Shown in pieces: positions 17,359-25,512 of a stretch of 64,000 bases of DNA. The stretch is from the NCBI GenBank assembly GCA_965208275.1, contig OZ242331.1, positions 2,976,001-3,040,000 on the forward strand, given 5' to 3'. Origin of the DNA: Bin5 sp022827195. GTDB taxonomy: Bacteria; Chloroflexota; Anaerolineae; Caldilineales; Caldilineaceae. Position 1 is the stretch's first letter, and the number at the start of each line of letters is the position of its first letter. The position numbers and the translations under genes were made by a program. The notes under the pieces are model-generated. The model was not told where the DNA came from and did no database searches. It saw only the letters and a list, made by a program, of their open reading frames with translations.

Positions 17359-18000
17359 TTGTCAAACCACGGAATGTATTCTCAGTCCGGCGGTGGGTGG
17401 ATCGAACTGATCTGCGGCTCGATGTTCAGCGGCAAGACCGAGGAGTTGCTGCGTCGGGTGCGCCGGTCGGAGATAGCCCGTCGCCGGATTCTGCTTTTCA
17501 AACCCCGCATTGACCACCGGTACGGCCACAAACGGGTGACTTCCCACAATGGCATGGCGCGCAGCGATGCCGTCGCCGCGGAAAGCGCGGCTGCCCTGCT
17601 GGCGCAGGTTCCGGCCGGGACGGATGTGGTGGCGATCGACGAGGTCCAGTTCTTCGACCACGCGATCGCCGAGGTATGCCGAGAGCTGGCGGACCGGGGC
17701 GTTCAGGTCATCGCAGCCGGTCTGGACCAGGATTTCCGCGGCGAGCCGTTTGGGGCGATGCCATTGTTGATGGCCCTGGCTGAACAGGTGGACAAGCTGC
17801 ACGCGATCTGTGTGCGTTGCGGGGCGCCGGCCACGCGAACCCAGCGTCTGATCGACGGTGAGCCGGCGCGCTTTGACGACCCCGTCATTTTTGTCGGCGG
17901 CAGCGAAAGCTACGAGGCCCGCTGCCGCACCTGTCACGATGTGCCGGGCAGACCCGCGACCGGCGCGCCCGCGTCCAAACCCGCCAACCTCCAACCCTGA
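17359..18000 (+). CDS. tdk: Thymidine kinase
   Basis: A type II thymidine kinase phosphorylating thymidine to dTMP in salvage. It has the P-loop GSMFSGKT near residues 20-27, the Walker B-like VVAIDEVQFFD, the zinc-site cysteines CVRCGAP and CRTCHD, and the lasso region ending ESYEARC. The start is uncertain: TTG at 17359 or ATG at 17374, neither with a strong ribosome site; the P-loop lies downstream of both. The last 15 residues are a Pro/Ala-rich tail. tdk after rpmE is a familiar order in several bacterial phyla. Confidence 0.93.
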   Translation: MSNHGMYSQSGGGWIELICGSMFSGKTEELLRRVRRSEIARRRILLFKPRIDHRYGHKRVTSHNGMARSDAVAAESAAALLAQVPAGTDVVAIDEVQFFDHAIAEVCRELADRGVQVIAAGLDQDFRGEPFGAMPLLMALAEQVDKLHAICVRCGAPATRTQRLIDGEPARFDDPVIFVGGSESYEARCRTCHDVPGRPATGAPASKPANLQP

Positions 18001-18031
18001 GCCGATTCCTGTCAGATCAGAGTCGTTATTT

Positions 18032-18054
18032 CGCGCCTCATAATTGCAGGCGCG
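18032..18054 (+). terminator. Putative intrinsic terminator after tdk
   Basis: CGCGCCT (18032-18038) and AGGCGCG (18048-18054) form a 7-bp GC stem with a 9-base A/T-rich loop 32 bases after the tdk stop. The following T-run is weak (GGTTTG). Confidence 0.5.
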
Positions 18055-18101
18055 GGTTTGACGCGCCACACGTCGTCCGGGCTGTGGTTTCGCCTGCGAT
18101 C

Positions 18102-18129
18102 TTGCATATCTTTGGCTAGACCCTATAAT
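18102..18129 (+). promoter_or_regulatory. Putative sigma-70 promoter of acyl-CoA ligase gene
   Basis: TTGCAT (18102-18107) and TATAAT (18124-18129) with a 16-bp spacer, 39 bp before the ATG at 18169. Confidence 0.55.
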
Positions 18130-18168
18130 AGCGGGGCGGAAACGACAGCAGACTTCAGGCAGGACACG

Positions 18169-19707
18169 ATGAATCTCCTGACTCTTTTTGCGATTGGACG
18201 CGAGCGCCAGCCGGACAAAACTGCGATCGAATTCAGGGACCTTCACGGCTCGCTGGCAGCGCAAGAGTTGACCTTTGCTGGCCTGCACGAGCAGGCGCAG
18301 AGTTGGGCGGGCGCGTTCGCGCGCATGGGCGTGGGAAAGGGGGACCGCGTCGCGCTTTATCTGTGTAACCGGCCTGAGTTCGTCATTGCCTACCTGGCGG
18401 CGCTGGAGGCGGGCGCGGTCATGGTCCCGATCAATTTGCGCTACCGCCGCCGCGAACTCAGCCATATCCTGGGCGACGCTGAACCGGCGTTGTTGGTGAC
18501 GGAAGACGCGCAGATGCCGGTTCTTGATGAACTTTCGGTCGCGGACCTGGGGCCTGGCACGAGGGTGCTGTCGGTCGACCGGACCGACGCCTGGCTGGAG
18601 GGCGCGGACGCAGGCCGACCGGCTGACGGGGCGGCAGCTTCGCCTGCGCGCGCAGAGGAGCCGGCCCTGCTGATGTACACAAGCGGGACTACGGGGACGA
18701 GCAAGGGTGCGGTGCTCAGCCACAACAACGTGCTGGCGACGGTGACCGGTTTGCTGAGCGCGTGGGCGTGGGAGCAGAGTGACGTGTTGCTGCTGCCGCT
18801 GCCGCTTTTCCACACGCATGGGCTGGTGGTGGGGCTGCACTGTGCGCTGGCGATGGGCGCGACGGTGCGGCTGCGGACCGGATTCGACGAGAGCGAAACG
18901 GTCGACATCCTAGCGGGCGGGGGGGCCTCACTATTCTTCGCGGTGCCCACGATCTACACGCGGCTGGTCGACCTGCTGGGGCAGTTGGAGACGACGCCGG
19001 ACTTTACGGCGGTGCGGCTGTTCTGTTCGGGCAGTGCGCCGCTGCCGGCGGAGGTCCACAATGAGTTTGAGCAGTTGAGCGGCAAGCGCATACTTGAACG
19101 TTACGGGATGACTGAGACGGGCATGAATTTCAGCAATCCGTACGCGGGGCCGCGCATTGCGGGTACGGTGGGGACGCCGCTGCCGGGCGTCTTTTCCCGC
19201 ATCGTCGACGCAGAGGGGCAGGACGTGCCCGCGGGCGAGGAGGGTGAGCTGCTGCTGCGCGGGAGCAATGTTTTTGATCACTACTGGCGGGCGCCGGAGA
19301 AGACCACCGAAAGTTTTGTGCAGGATGAGCTGGGGATTCGCTGGTTCCTCACGGGAGACCTGGCGCGCGTCGATCCGGAAACGGGCTACATGACGCTGTT
19401 GGGGCGGAGCCATGAGCTGATCATCTCAGGCGGGTTGAACATCTACCCGCGGGAGGTCGAGGAGATGCTGACGACTTTTCCCGGAATCGAGGAGGCGGCG
19501 GTGGTGGGCGAGCCGGACGATGTATGGGGCGAGGCGCCGGTGGCTTATTTGGTGTGTAGCTGTGCGATCGACGAGGTCGAGCTGGAGAGGTACTGCCGCA
19601 GTCAGCTGGCGTCGTTCAAGCGGCCGCGGCGGCTACGGTTCGTAGAGGCGCTGCCGCGCAATGCGATGGGGAAGATTCAGAAGCATTTGCTGGGGGTTGG
19701 GGGGTAG
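18169..19707 (+). CDS. AMP-dependent acyl-CoA synthetase (MatB/fatty-acid CoA ligase type)
   Basis: A 512-residue ANL-family ligase making an acyl-CoA from an acid, ATP and CoA via an acyl-adenylate. The phosphate-binding motif MYTSGTTGTSKGAVLSHNN is complete; the hinge and C-terminal motifs TGDLARVD and GGLNIYPREVEE follow, and the catalytic lysine is in PRNAMGKIQKH. Overall it resembles malonyl-CoA and medium-chain acyl-CoA ligases; the acid cannot be assigned. The ATG at 18169 has GGCAGGA upstream. Acyl-CoA dehydrogenase, CoA-transferase and hydratase genes follow within 4 kb, suggesting one organic-acid pathway. Confidence 0.9.
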   Translation: MNLLTLFAIGRERQPDKTAIEFRDLHGSLAAQELTFAGLHEQAQSWAGAFARMGVGKGDRVALYLCNRPEFVIAYLAALEAGAVMVPINLRYRRRELSHILGDAEPALLVTEDAQMPVLDELSVADLGPGTRVLSVDRTDAWLEGADAGRPADGAAASPARAEEPALLMYTSGTTGTSKGAVLSHNNVLATVTGLLSAWAWEQSDVLLLPLPLFHTHGLVVGLHCALAMGATVRLRTGFDESETVDILAGGGASLFFAVPTIYTRLVDLLGQLETTPDFTAVRLFCSGSAPLPAEVHNEFEQLSGKRILERYGMTETGMNFSNPYAGPRIAGTVGTPLPGVFSRIVDAEGQDVPAGEEGELLLRGSNVFDHYWRAPEKTTESFVQDELGIRWFLTGDLARVDPETGYMTLLGRSHELIISGGLNIYPREVEEMLTTFPGIEEAAVVGEPDDVWGEAPVAYLVCSCAIDEVELERYCRSQLASFKRPRRLRFVEALPRNAMGKIQKHLLGVGG

Positions 19708-19864
19708 GGCTGGTTGGCGTCGGACTGCGGGCTGGGACGGTTGCGTGCTTCATCTTGCGCATTGCCCGCTTCGGAGCGCACGGATGGTGTGAGAACAGAC
19801 CTTCGGATGCGTTCGAGTGGACGCAGAACGGCACAACAGAGAGGTGGCAACGGTGACCTGAAGG

Positions 19865-20074
19865 TTGACAGCAATAATTGAACGAGAAGGGGATGGCTAC
19901 GTCGCTCTTTGCCCTGAGCTGGACATCGCCAGCCAAGGGGCAACCGTGGCAGAAGCGCGGTCGAATCTGCAGGAGGCGCTGGAACTGTTCTGCGGGACGG
20001 CCTCAGCAAGCGAGATTCAGCACAGGCTGCATAGCGAAGTTTACGTAACGCAGGTGGAGGTCGCGTTTGCCTAG
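19865..20074 (+). CDS. hicB: HicB family antitoxin (short form)
   Basis: A 69-residue HicB with the partial RNase H-like fold: the pattern EGDGYVALCPELDIASQG and EARSNLQEALELF is characteristic. There is no C-terminal DNA-binding domain, so autoregulation would need another factor or a second dimer surface. The start is a TTG at 19865; a TGA in frame just before it leaves no earlier start, and AAGG precedes it. It overlaps hicA by 8 bp, indicating coupled translation. Order is antitoxin first, the reverse of the classical hicAB arrangement. Confidence 0.85.
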   Translation: MTAIIEREGDGYVALCPELDIASQGATVAEARSNLQEALELFCGTASASEIQHRLHSEVYVTQVEVAFA

Positions 20075-20288
20075 ACTGCGCGTGTTATCGGGCCGGGAAG
20101 ACAGTAGGATTCTCGCTCGTCACGGATTCGCAGGGGCCAGGAGCAGGGGCAGCCATGTCATCATGCAGAGGGTCGAACCGGAATCAACGATAGCTGTTCC
20201 GGAACCGGACCATAGAGAGCTGCGGACGGGAACTCTAGGGTCAATCATCAGACAATCGCGGCTTTCCAGGGCGCTGTTCGAGCAGTGA
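20067..20288 (+). CDS. hicA: HicA family mRNA interferase toxin
   Basis: A 73-residue HicA with the double-stranded-RNA-binding-like fold. The catalytic histidine lies in RSRGSHVIMQ, followed by the family's TIAVPEPDHREL and GTLGSIIRQSRLS segments. It should cleave mRNA when not bound by HicB. The start is a TTG at 20067 within the end of hicB. All expected parts are present, so the module looks intact. It sits inside an acyl-CoA gene cluster, as a small inserted unit. Confidence 0.85.
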   Translation: MPRLRVLSGREDSRILARHGFAGARSRGSHVIMQRVEPESTIAVPEPDHRELRTGTLGSIIRQSRLSRALFEQ

Positions 20289-20354
20289 GTTCGCCAACGA
20301 ATGTCCAGGCAGTACACGAACTTTTGACAACGTACAGGGAAGCAGCATCCTACT

Positions 20355-21533
20355 ATGGCCCCGCCCCAGCTGGAGATTGACACAAGCGGAAAGTTTCCGG
20401 AACTTCGCCGCGGTGTGCGGCAGTTGTGCGACCACTTTCCGGGGACGTACTGGCAGCGGCTGGACGCGGAACGGGGCTACCCGGTCGAGTTTGTAACGGC
20501 GATGACCGAGTCCGGTTTTCTGGCGGCGTTGATCCCGGAAGAGTACGGCGGCGGGGGCGCGTCGATTGCGGAGGCGTCGGTCATTCTGGAGGAGGTGAAC
20601 CGCAGCGGGGGCAATGCGGGCGTCTGCCACGCGCAGATGTACATCATGGGCTCGCTGGTGCGGCATGGTTCGCCGGCACAGAAGGAACGCTGGCTGCCGC
20701 CGTTGGCAGAGGGACGGCTGCGCCTACAGGCTTTCGGGGTCACCGAGCCGAACGCCGGCTCGGATACGACGCGCATCCAGACGCGCGCCGAGAGAGACGG
20801 CGACGAGTATGTGATCAGCGGCCAGAAGATCTGGACGAGCCGGGCGCAACATTCGGACCTGATGCTGCTGCTGGCGCGCACGACGCCGCTGGAAAAGGTG
20901 AAAAAACGGACGGCAGGGCTGTCGCTCTTCCTGGTCGACCTGCGTAACGCGAGCGGGCAGGAATTGACGATCCGTCCGCTGGAGACGATGATCAACCATC
21001 ACACGACCGAGGTCTTCTTCGAAGGGCTGCGCGTGCCGGCGGAAAACCGCATCGGCGAAGAGGGCAAGGGCTTCCGCCACATTCTGGACGGCATGAACGC
21101 AGAGCGTGTCCTGATTGCGGCCGAGTCGATCGGTGACGGCGGCTGGTTCATCGAGCGGGCCGTTGACTACGCCAACCAGCGGATCGTTTTCGACCGACCG
21201 ATCGGGCAGAACCAGGGCGTCCAGTTCCCGATCGCGCAGGCCTACGCCAATCTACGCGCGGCCGACCTGATGCGCTGGCAGGCGGCGCGTCTCTTTGACG
21301 GCGAGCAGCCGTGCGGCGCGGAGGCGAACATGGCGAAGATGCTGGCGGCGGATGCGGCGTGGGAGGCGGCGAACGTCTGTCTGCAAACGCACGGCGGATT
21401 CGGCTTTGCGCGCGAACATGATGTCGAGCGGAAGTTCCGCGAGGCGAAGCTGTACCAGATCGCGCCGGTCTCAAATAACCTTGTCCTGTCCTACCTGGCG
21501 CAGCACGTGCTGGGGCTGCCGAGGTCGTACTGA
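20355..21533 (+). CDS. Acyl-CoA dehydrogenase
   Basis: A 392-residue FAD-dependent acyl-CoA dehydrogenase. Family signatures are VTEPNAGSDTTR (about 129-140) and the C-terminal QTHGGFGFAREHDVERKFREAK, split here by reading. The usual catalytic base, Glu in the YEGT motif, is absent: the site reads YQIAPVSNN. A glutamate is present at position 250 in GMNAERVLIA, where isovaleryl- and long-chain acyl-CoA dehydrogenases carry their base, so the enzyme is probably active with the relocated base. It lies 66 bp after hicA and 41 bp before the CoA-transferase. Substrate unknown; a short or branched acyl-CoA is plausible. Confidence 0.9.
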   Translation: MAPPQLEIDTSGKFPELRRGVRQLCDHFPGTYWQRLDAERGYPVEFVTAMTESGFLAALIPEEYGGGGASIAEASVILEEVNRSGGNAGVCHAQMYIMGSLVRHGSPAQKERWLPPLAEGRLRLQAFGVTEPNAGSDTTRIQTRAERDGDEYVISGQKIWTSRAQHSDLMLLLARTTPLEKVKKRTAGLSLFLVDLRNASGQELTIRPLETMINHHTTEVFFEGLRVPAENRIGEEGKGFRHILDGMNAERVLIAAESIGDGGWFIERAVDYANQRIVFDRPIGQNQGVQFPIAQAYANLRAADLMRWQAARLFDGEQPCGAEANMAKMLAADAAWEAANVCLQTHGGFGFAREHDVERKFREAKLYQIAPVSNNLVLSYLAQHVLGLPRSY

Positions 21534-21574
21534 GCAAGGCGCCATTTGAATTCGCGGATGGGAGCGCAGTAGAG

Positions 21575-22753
21575 ATGCCATTGCCACTGTCAGACGTCAC
21601 GGTCGTTTCGCTGGAGCAGGCGATCGCGGCGCCTCTGGCCACGCGCCACCTAGCAGACCTGGGCGCGCGCGTTATCAAGATAGAGCGGCCGGGCGGCGGC
21701 GACTTCGCACGCTACTATGATACAGCCGCGCGCGGGCTGTGCAGCCATTTCGCCTGGGCCAACCGCTCGAAGGAGTCGATGACGCTGGACCTGAAGACGC
21801 CGGCCGGCAAGGTAATCCTGTCCCAGCTTCTGATGCGGTCCGATGTTTTCATACAGAATCTGGCGCCGGGCGCGGTCGAGCGTCTTGGCTTCGACGATAA
21901 GCGGCTGGAGAGCGAATATCCCGAGCTGATCGTGTGCCATGTCAGCGGCTACGGCGCGGACGGGCCCTATCGAGACAAGAAGGCGTACGACCTCTTGATT
22001 CAGGCGGAGACTGGCGTGGTGTCGGTCACCGGCAGCGAGGATGAAGCGGCCAAGTCCGGCATCCCGGTCGCCGATCTCGCCGGCGGCATGTACGCCTACA
22101 GCAGCATCCTGGCGGCGCTGTTGCAGCGGGCGCGGACACAAAAAGGTTGCGTGCTGCACGTCTCGCTGTTCGATGGACTGTGCGAATGGATGGGCTTCCC
22201 TGCATATTTCTCGCTGGGCGGGAGGCCGCCGCCGCGCAGCGGCGCCAACCACGCATCGATCGCGCCCTACGGCCCTTATGCCGCTGGCGACGGGGGCTCG
22301 ATCCTGTTTGCGATTCAGAACCAGCGCGAGTGGGAGCGCTTCTGCGCCGAGGTGTTGGAAAGGCCGGAGATTGCGTCGGATGATCGCTTCAGCGACAACA
22401 GCCGGCGCGTGCAGAATGGCGCAGCCTTGCGGCATGAGATCGAGTCGGTTTTCGAGGCCTTTACGGTTGAGGAAGCGGCGGCGCGCATGGAGCGCGCGCA
22501 GATTGCCAGCGCCGAACTGCGCGATGTCTCGGAGTTCTGGCAGCATCCGCAGCTGGCGGCGCGGGGTCGTGTTGCGGAGGTGGCGTCGCCGGTGGGTCCG
22601 CTGCCGGCGCTGCAGCCGGCGACGACGAGTGATGCGTGGCCGCCGCGTTTCGACGCGATTCCTGCGCTTGGCGCCCATACAAGGCCTCTGCTGGCTGAAC
22701 TGGGCTACAGTTCGGAGGAGATCGCTGGAATCCAAAGGGACGGCGTGGTCTAG
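21575..22753 (+). CDS. CaiB/BaiF (family III) CoA-transferase
   Basis: A 392-residue family III CoA-transferase. The N-terminal nucleotide-like fold has GARVIKIERPGGGDFARYYD; the catalytic aspartate, which forms the mixed anhydride, is in KKAYDLLIQAE (about residue 139). It resembles succinyl-CoA:mesaconate and related CoA-transferases in general build, but the specific acids are not assignable. It is followed 91 bp later by a MaoC hydratase and preceded by an acyl-CoA dehydrogenase, a set typical for C4/C5 dicarboxylic or branched acid breakdown. Confidence 0.9.
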   Translation: MPLPLSDVTVVSLEQAIAAPLATRHLADLGARVIKIERPGGGDFARYYDTAARGLCSHFAWANRSKESMTLDLKTPAGKVILSQLLMRSDVFIQNLAPGAVERLGFDDKRLESEYPELIVCHVSGYGADGPYRDKKAYDLLIQAETGVVSVTGSEDEAAKSGIPVADLAGGMYAYSSILAALLQRARTQKGCVLHVSLFDGLCEWMGFPAYFSLGGRPPPRSGANHASIAPYGPYAAGDGGSILFAIQNQREWERFCAEVLERPEIASDDRFSDNSRRVQNGAALRHEIESVFEAFTVEEAAARMERAQIASAELRDVSEFWQHPQLAARGRVAEVASPVGPLPALQPATTSDAWPPRFDAIPALGAHTRPLLAELGYSSEEIAGIQRDGVV

Positions 22754-22844
22754 ACCGACAGGGTGGAATATGGGGCTTGCGTTGACGGCGGACCGCTTCA
22801 ATCGCGGCTCAGACGAGCGGACCAAGTGCTGAGGGGCAACCGAA

Positions 22845-23348
22845 ATGGGCTCGCAAGCGAGCAATGAGGGACGCTATTTTGAGGATTTCGCGGTGGGCGA
22901 TCTGTTTGAGCACAGGCTTGGCCGCACGGTGCTGGCAGCGGACAACGTGTGGTTCACTCTGCTCACGGTAAACCCGAACCCGATCCACTTTGACGCCCAT
23001 TACGCCAGCCAGACCGAGTGGGGGCGCCCTCTGGTGGATTCCACCTTCACGCTGGCGCTGGTGACCGGGCTGTCGGTGGCGGACATCTCGCAGAACGCGG
23101 TCAACCTGGGCTGGGACGAGGTACGTCTGCCGGCGCCGGTCTTTGAGGGCGATACCATCTACGCGCAGAGTGAGGTGTTGAATCTGCGCCGGTCGAGGAG
23201 CCGTCCGCATCAGGGGATCGTCAGCGTGCGGACTGTCGGATTCAACCAGGATGGCGTTGTCGTGATCGAGTTCAAGCGAACTCTGCTCGTTTATCGCCGC
23301 GGGCACGGCCCGCGGCCGGCGCGGCCGCCTTTGCGGAAAGATGGCTAG
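22845..23348 (+). CDS. MaoC-like hot-dog-fold dehydratase/hydratase
   Basis: A 167-residue single hot-dog protein of the MaoC family. The hydratase motif is NPNPIHFDAHYASQTEWGRP, giving Asp and His for water addition to an enoyl-CoA. Relatives include mesaconyl-CoA and (R)-specific enoyl-CoA hydratases. With the upstream CoA-transferase, dehydrogenase and ligase it completes activation, oxidation and hydration of an acyl group; no lyase gene such as citE is next to it. The Arg/Pro-rich C-terminus is not part of the fold. Its end overlaps the next gene by 8 bp. Confidence 0.88.
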   Translation: MGSQASNEGRYFEDFAVGDLFEHRLGRTVLAADNVWFTLLTVNPNPIHFDAHYASQTEWGRPLVDSTFTLALVTGLSVADISQNAVNLGWDEVRLPAPVFEGDTIYAQSEVLNLRRSRSRPHQGIVSVRTVGFNQDGVVVIEFKRTLLVYRRGHGPRPARPPLRKDG

Positions 23349-23949
23349 AGGGACGGAGCGCGACAGGCCAGGCTGGCCGCATTTGCTCAAGGCGGCAATC
23401 CAGAGAATTCGCCGATCACAGACAAGGCAGTCCGCGCCGCCCATGATGCGCCTCGACACTGAACGACTGACACTTGTTACACTGACCGTACAGCAGATGC
23501 GCTGGCAGCGGGACGACTTTCCCCGGCTCGAGCGGGCTATGGGCCTGGTCGAAGGCGGACAGCGACTGGATGACGAGTTGCGGCCCGTCGTTTCGCGGGC
23601 GATTGTTCAGATGCAGCGCAGGCCTCACCATGCCCACTGGCACTGCCAATGGGTCGCCATCCTCAAAGGGGAGGGGCGCATCATCGGCAGCCTGGCGTTC
23701 AAGGGCCCGCCCGGCGAGACGAGAGAAGTCGAAATCGGCTACGGACTGGATCCCTGCTACCACAATCGCGGCTTGGCGACGGAGGCGGTAGGAGCCATGG
23801 TCCGGTGGGCGCTGTGCCAGGACGGAGTGGAAGCGGTGACCGCTGAGACGGCCAATACCAACGTGGCGTCGATGCGTGTCTTGCAGAAGGCCGGCTTCAT
23901 TATAACCTCGGCTACTGCGCGCTATCTCTATTGGAAAGCGGACGAATAG
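23341..23949 (+). CDS. GNAT family N-acetyltransferase (RimJ/RimL-like)
   Basis: A 202-residue GNAT. The acetyl-CoA-binding loop is in YHNRGLATEAVGAMV (about residues 140-154), and the C-terminal VASMRVLQKAGF helix-strand is typical of RimJ/RimL-type enzymes. Target amine unknown. The ATG at 23341 overlaps the MaoC gene by 8 bp, which favours coupled translation; an alternative ATG pair at 23443/23446 starts exactly at the domain (MRLDTERLTL) but lacks a ribosome site. The first 34 residues are basic and outside the domain. Confidence 0.85.
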   Translation: MARGTERDRPGWPHLLKAAIQRIRRSQTRQSAPPMMRLDTERLTLVTLTVQQMRWQRDDFPRLERAMGLVEGGQRLDDELRPVVSRAIVQMQRRPHHAHWHCQWVAILKGEGRIIGSLAFKGPPGETREVEIGYGLDPCYHNRGLATEAVGAMVRWALCQDGVEAVTAETANTNVASMRVLQKAGFIITSATARYLYWKADE

Positions 23950-24018
23950 GGTGCGATGGGTGGTAATTGCGCGTCGATGGTCGACCGGCGCGCTTGCGGC
24001 CCACCTCGACGCGGCGGC

Positions 24019-24873
24019 CTATTTGCGTACGATGTAGACCTCCTCGGAAGGATAGGTGAGCGACTCCACCTGCCATCCGCTGCCCGCGGTGATGTCGTCA
24101 AAGAAGGCCGCATAATGCTGTGCCATGCCCTTTTTGCGGCCAGCCAGTGAGTGGTTGGGGAAAGAGACGACGAGGAGCGGAGCGTCAATTGCGTGCAGCA
24201 GCCGACGGCCGGCTCCGGCCTCGATCTGTTCGAGACATGGCAGCGTTTTAAGGAGGAAGGCAAGGTCTGCTGCGGGCGCGTGCATCTCTTCCAGCACGTT
24301 GCATTGGACCGCTTCTCCTTCGTAGCCCATCACGCGAAAGTACCGATTGAGGAAGTCGATCTGGTCGGCAAATATGTCGAATGCGAAGTATGGCCGGTCC
24401 GGCGGCAAGGGCATCCAGGGGCGGGCCAGGGGGTGCAGGCCGCAGGCAATATCGAGGACAGAACAGATGGGCGGGAGCCTTCCGAATATCTCCTGGTAGA
24501 ACCTATCAAGGCATGGCAACCGCTCGAATGTAGAGGTGTGGGCCGCCATGAAGCGGCGCAAGAGGGGACGGGCAGAGTGTCGGTTCTCGTGCGCGCAGGC
24601 ACCATCCTCAGACTGATTTGTACTGACCGCCTCCCGCAGCCGCTGAAGCGCGTGCTCGTAGTCAAGATTCTGGCGGATATAGACAGCCGCGCTTTGGTGC
24701 AGCTTGCTCTTCGTCTCCTTAATTGTCTCTTTCAGGGAGCGCCCTTTGGCCAGTTCAGCCGAGGCAATGGCCTGGGCCAGGCTGGGGCTGACGAAGCGGT
24801 ATTTGCGTGTTTCCTGGAGCGATTTCAGCACCCGGTCCAGTTGATCAGCGGGGTGCCGCGGGGCAGAGTCCAT
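24019..24873 (-). CDS. FmrO/Rmt-type 16S rRNA (guanine-N7) methyltransferase
   Basis: A 284-residue SAM-dependent enzyme that resembles, by recalled sequence, the aminoglycoside-resistance methyltransferases RmtB/ArmA and the FmrO family, which methylate G1405 in the 16S rRNA A site. Matching blocks: RKYRFVSP at 23-30 and ETKSKLHQ at 53-60 in the helical N-domain; SAM motif VLDIACGLHPLA at 139-150; FLLKTLPCLEQ at 206-216; VVSFPNHSLAGRKKGM at 235-250; and EEVYIVRK at the end. The protein looks complete and intact. It lies 65 bp downstream of smpB on the same strand. No antibiotic biosynthesis gene is near, so it may be intrinsic resistance or a housekeeping relative. Confidence 0.87.
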   Translation of the reverse strand: MDSAPRHPADQLDRVLKSLQETRKYRFVSPSLAQAIASAELAKGRSLKETIKETKSKLHQSAAVYIRQNLDYEHALQRLREAVSTNQSEDGACAHENRHSARPLLRRFMAAHTSTFERLPCLDRFYQEIFGRLPPICSVLDIACGLHPLARPWMPLPPDRPYFAFDIFADQIDFLNRYFRVMGYEGEAVQCNVLEEMHAPAADLAFLLKTLPCLEQIEAGAGRRLLHAIDAPLLVVSFPNHSLAGRKKGMAQHYAAFFDDITAGSGWQVESLTYPSEEVYIVRK

Positions 24874-24938
24874 AGGCGAATAGCGGGCCAGACCCCGAAG
24901 TGAACGGCGCCGGGTGGCGGTCTCCTGGCCGCTTAGGG

Positions 24939-25445
24939 CTATCCCCTCGCGCGGAAATCGCGTTGCTCCTGTTTCAGGGCGCGGCTGACGTCGCGTTCGG
25001 CGTCTCGCCTGGCAATGGCCTGGCGTTTGTCGTACTGTCTCTTACCGCGCACGAGCGCGATCTCAACCTTGGCCAGTCCGGCACCATTGATGTACATGCG
25101 CAGCGGCACTATCGTCCAGTTGCGCTGGGTGGCGCATTCGTGGAGATGATCGATCTGCCGCCGGTGGAGGAGTAGCTTGCGGGTGCGCGTTTCCTGGTGA
25201 TTGGCGCGATTTCCCTGCCTGTAGTGGCCGATATGGACGCCCATCAGCCATGCTTCACCATCGCGTACGAGAACGAATCCCTCGCGCAAGTTGACGGAGC
25301 CTGCGCGCGCAGACTTTATCTCCGTGCCGGTCAAAGCGATGCCGGCTTCAAAGGTCTCCTCGATGAAATAGTCATGGCGGGCTTTTCGATTGGTGGCGAT
25401 TGTGCGGGGGCCGGTCGCCGTTGCCTGCTGCTTTTTCCTAGCCAC
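24939..25445 (-). CDS. smpB: SsrA-binding protein SmpB
   Basis: A 168-residue SmpB, which binds tmRNA and delivers it to stalled ribosomes for trans-translation. Signatures: NRKARHDYFIEETFEAGI, TGTEIKSARAGSVNLREGF and the basic C-terminal tail GKRQYDKRQAIARRDAERDV that enters the mRNA channel. Length is normal. No tmRNA gene was recognised in this window. It lies between an S41 protease gene and the rRNA methyltransferase gene. Confidence 0.96.
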   Translation of the reverse strand: MARKKQQATATGPRTIATNRKARHDYFIEETFEAGIALTGTEIKSARAGSVNLREGFVLVRDGEAWLMGVHIGHYRQGNRANHQETRTRKLLLHRRQIDHLHECATQRNWTIVPLRMYINGAGLAKVEIALVRGKRQYDKRQAIARRDAERDVSRALKQEQRDFRARG

Positions 25446-25512
25446 TTGCGGTAGTTGCCTTATTCTCCATCATCGCCGCGACAAGGGCGGTCGGTCCATC
25501 TCAAAGGACAGC

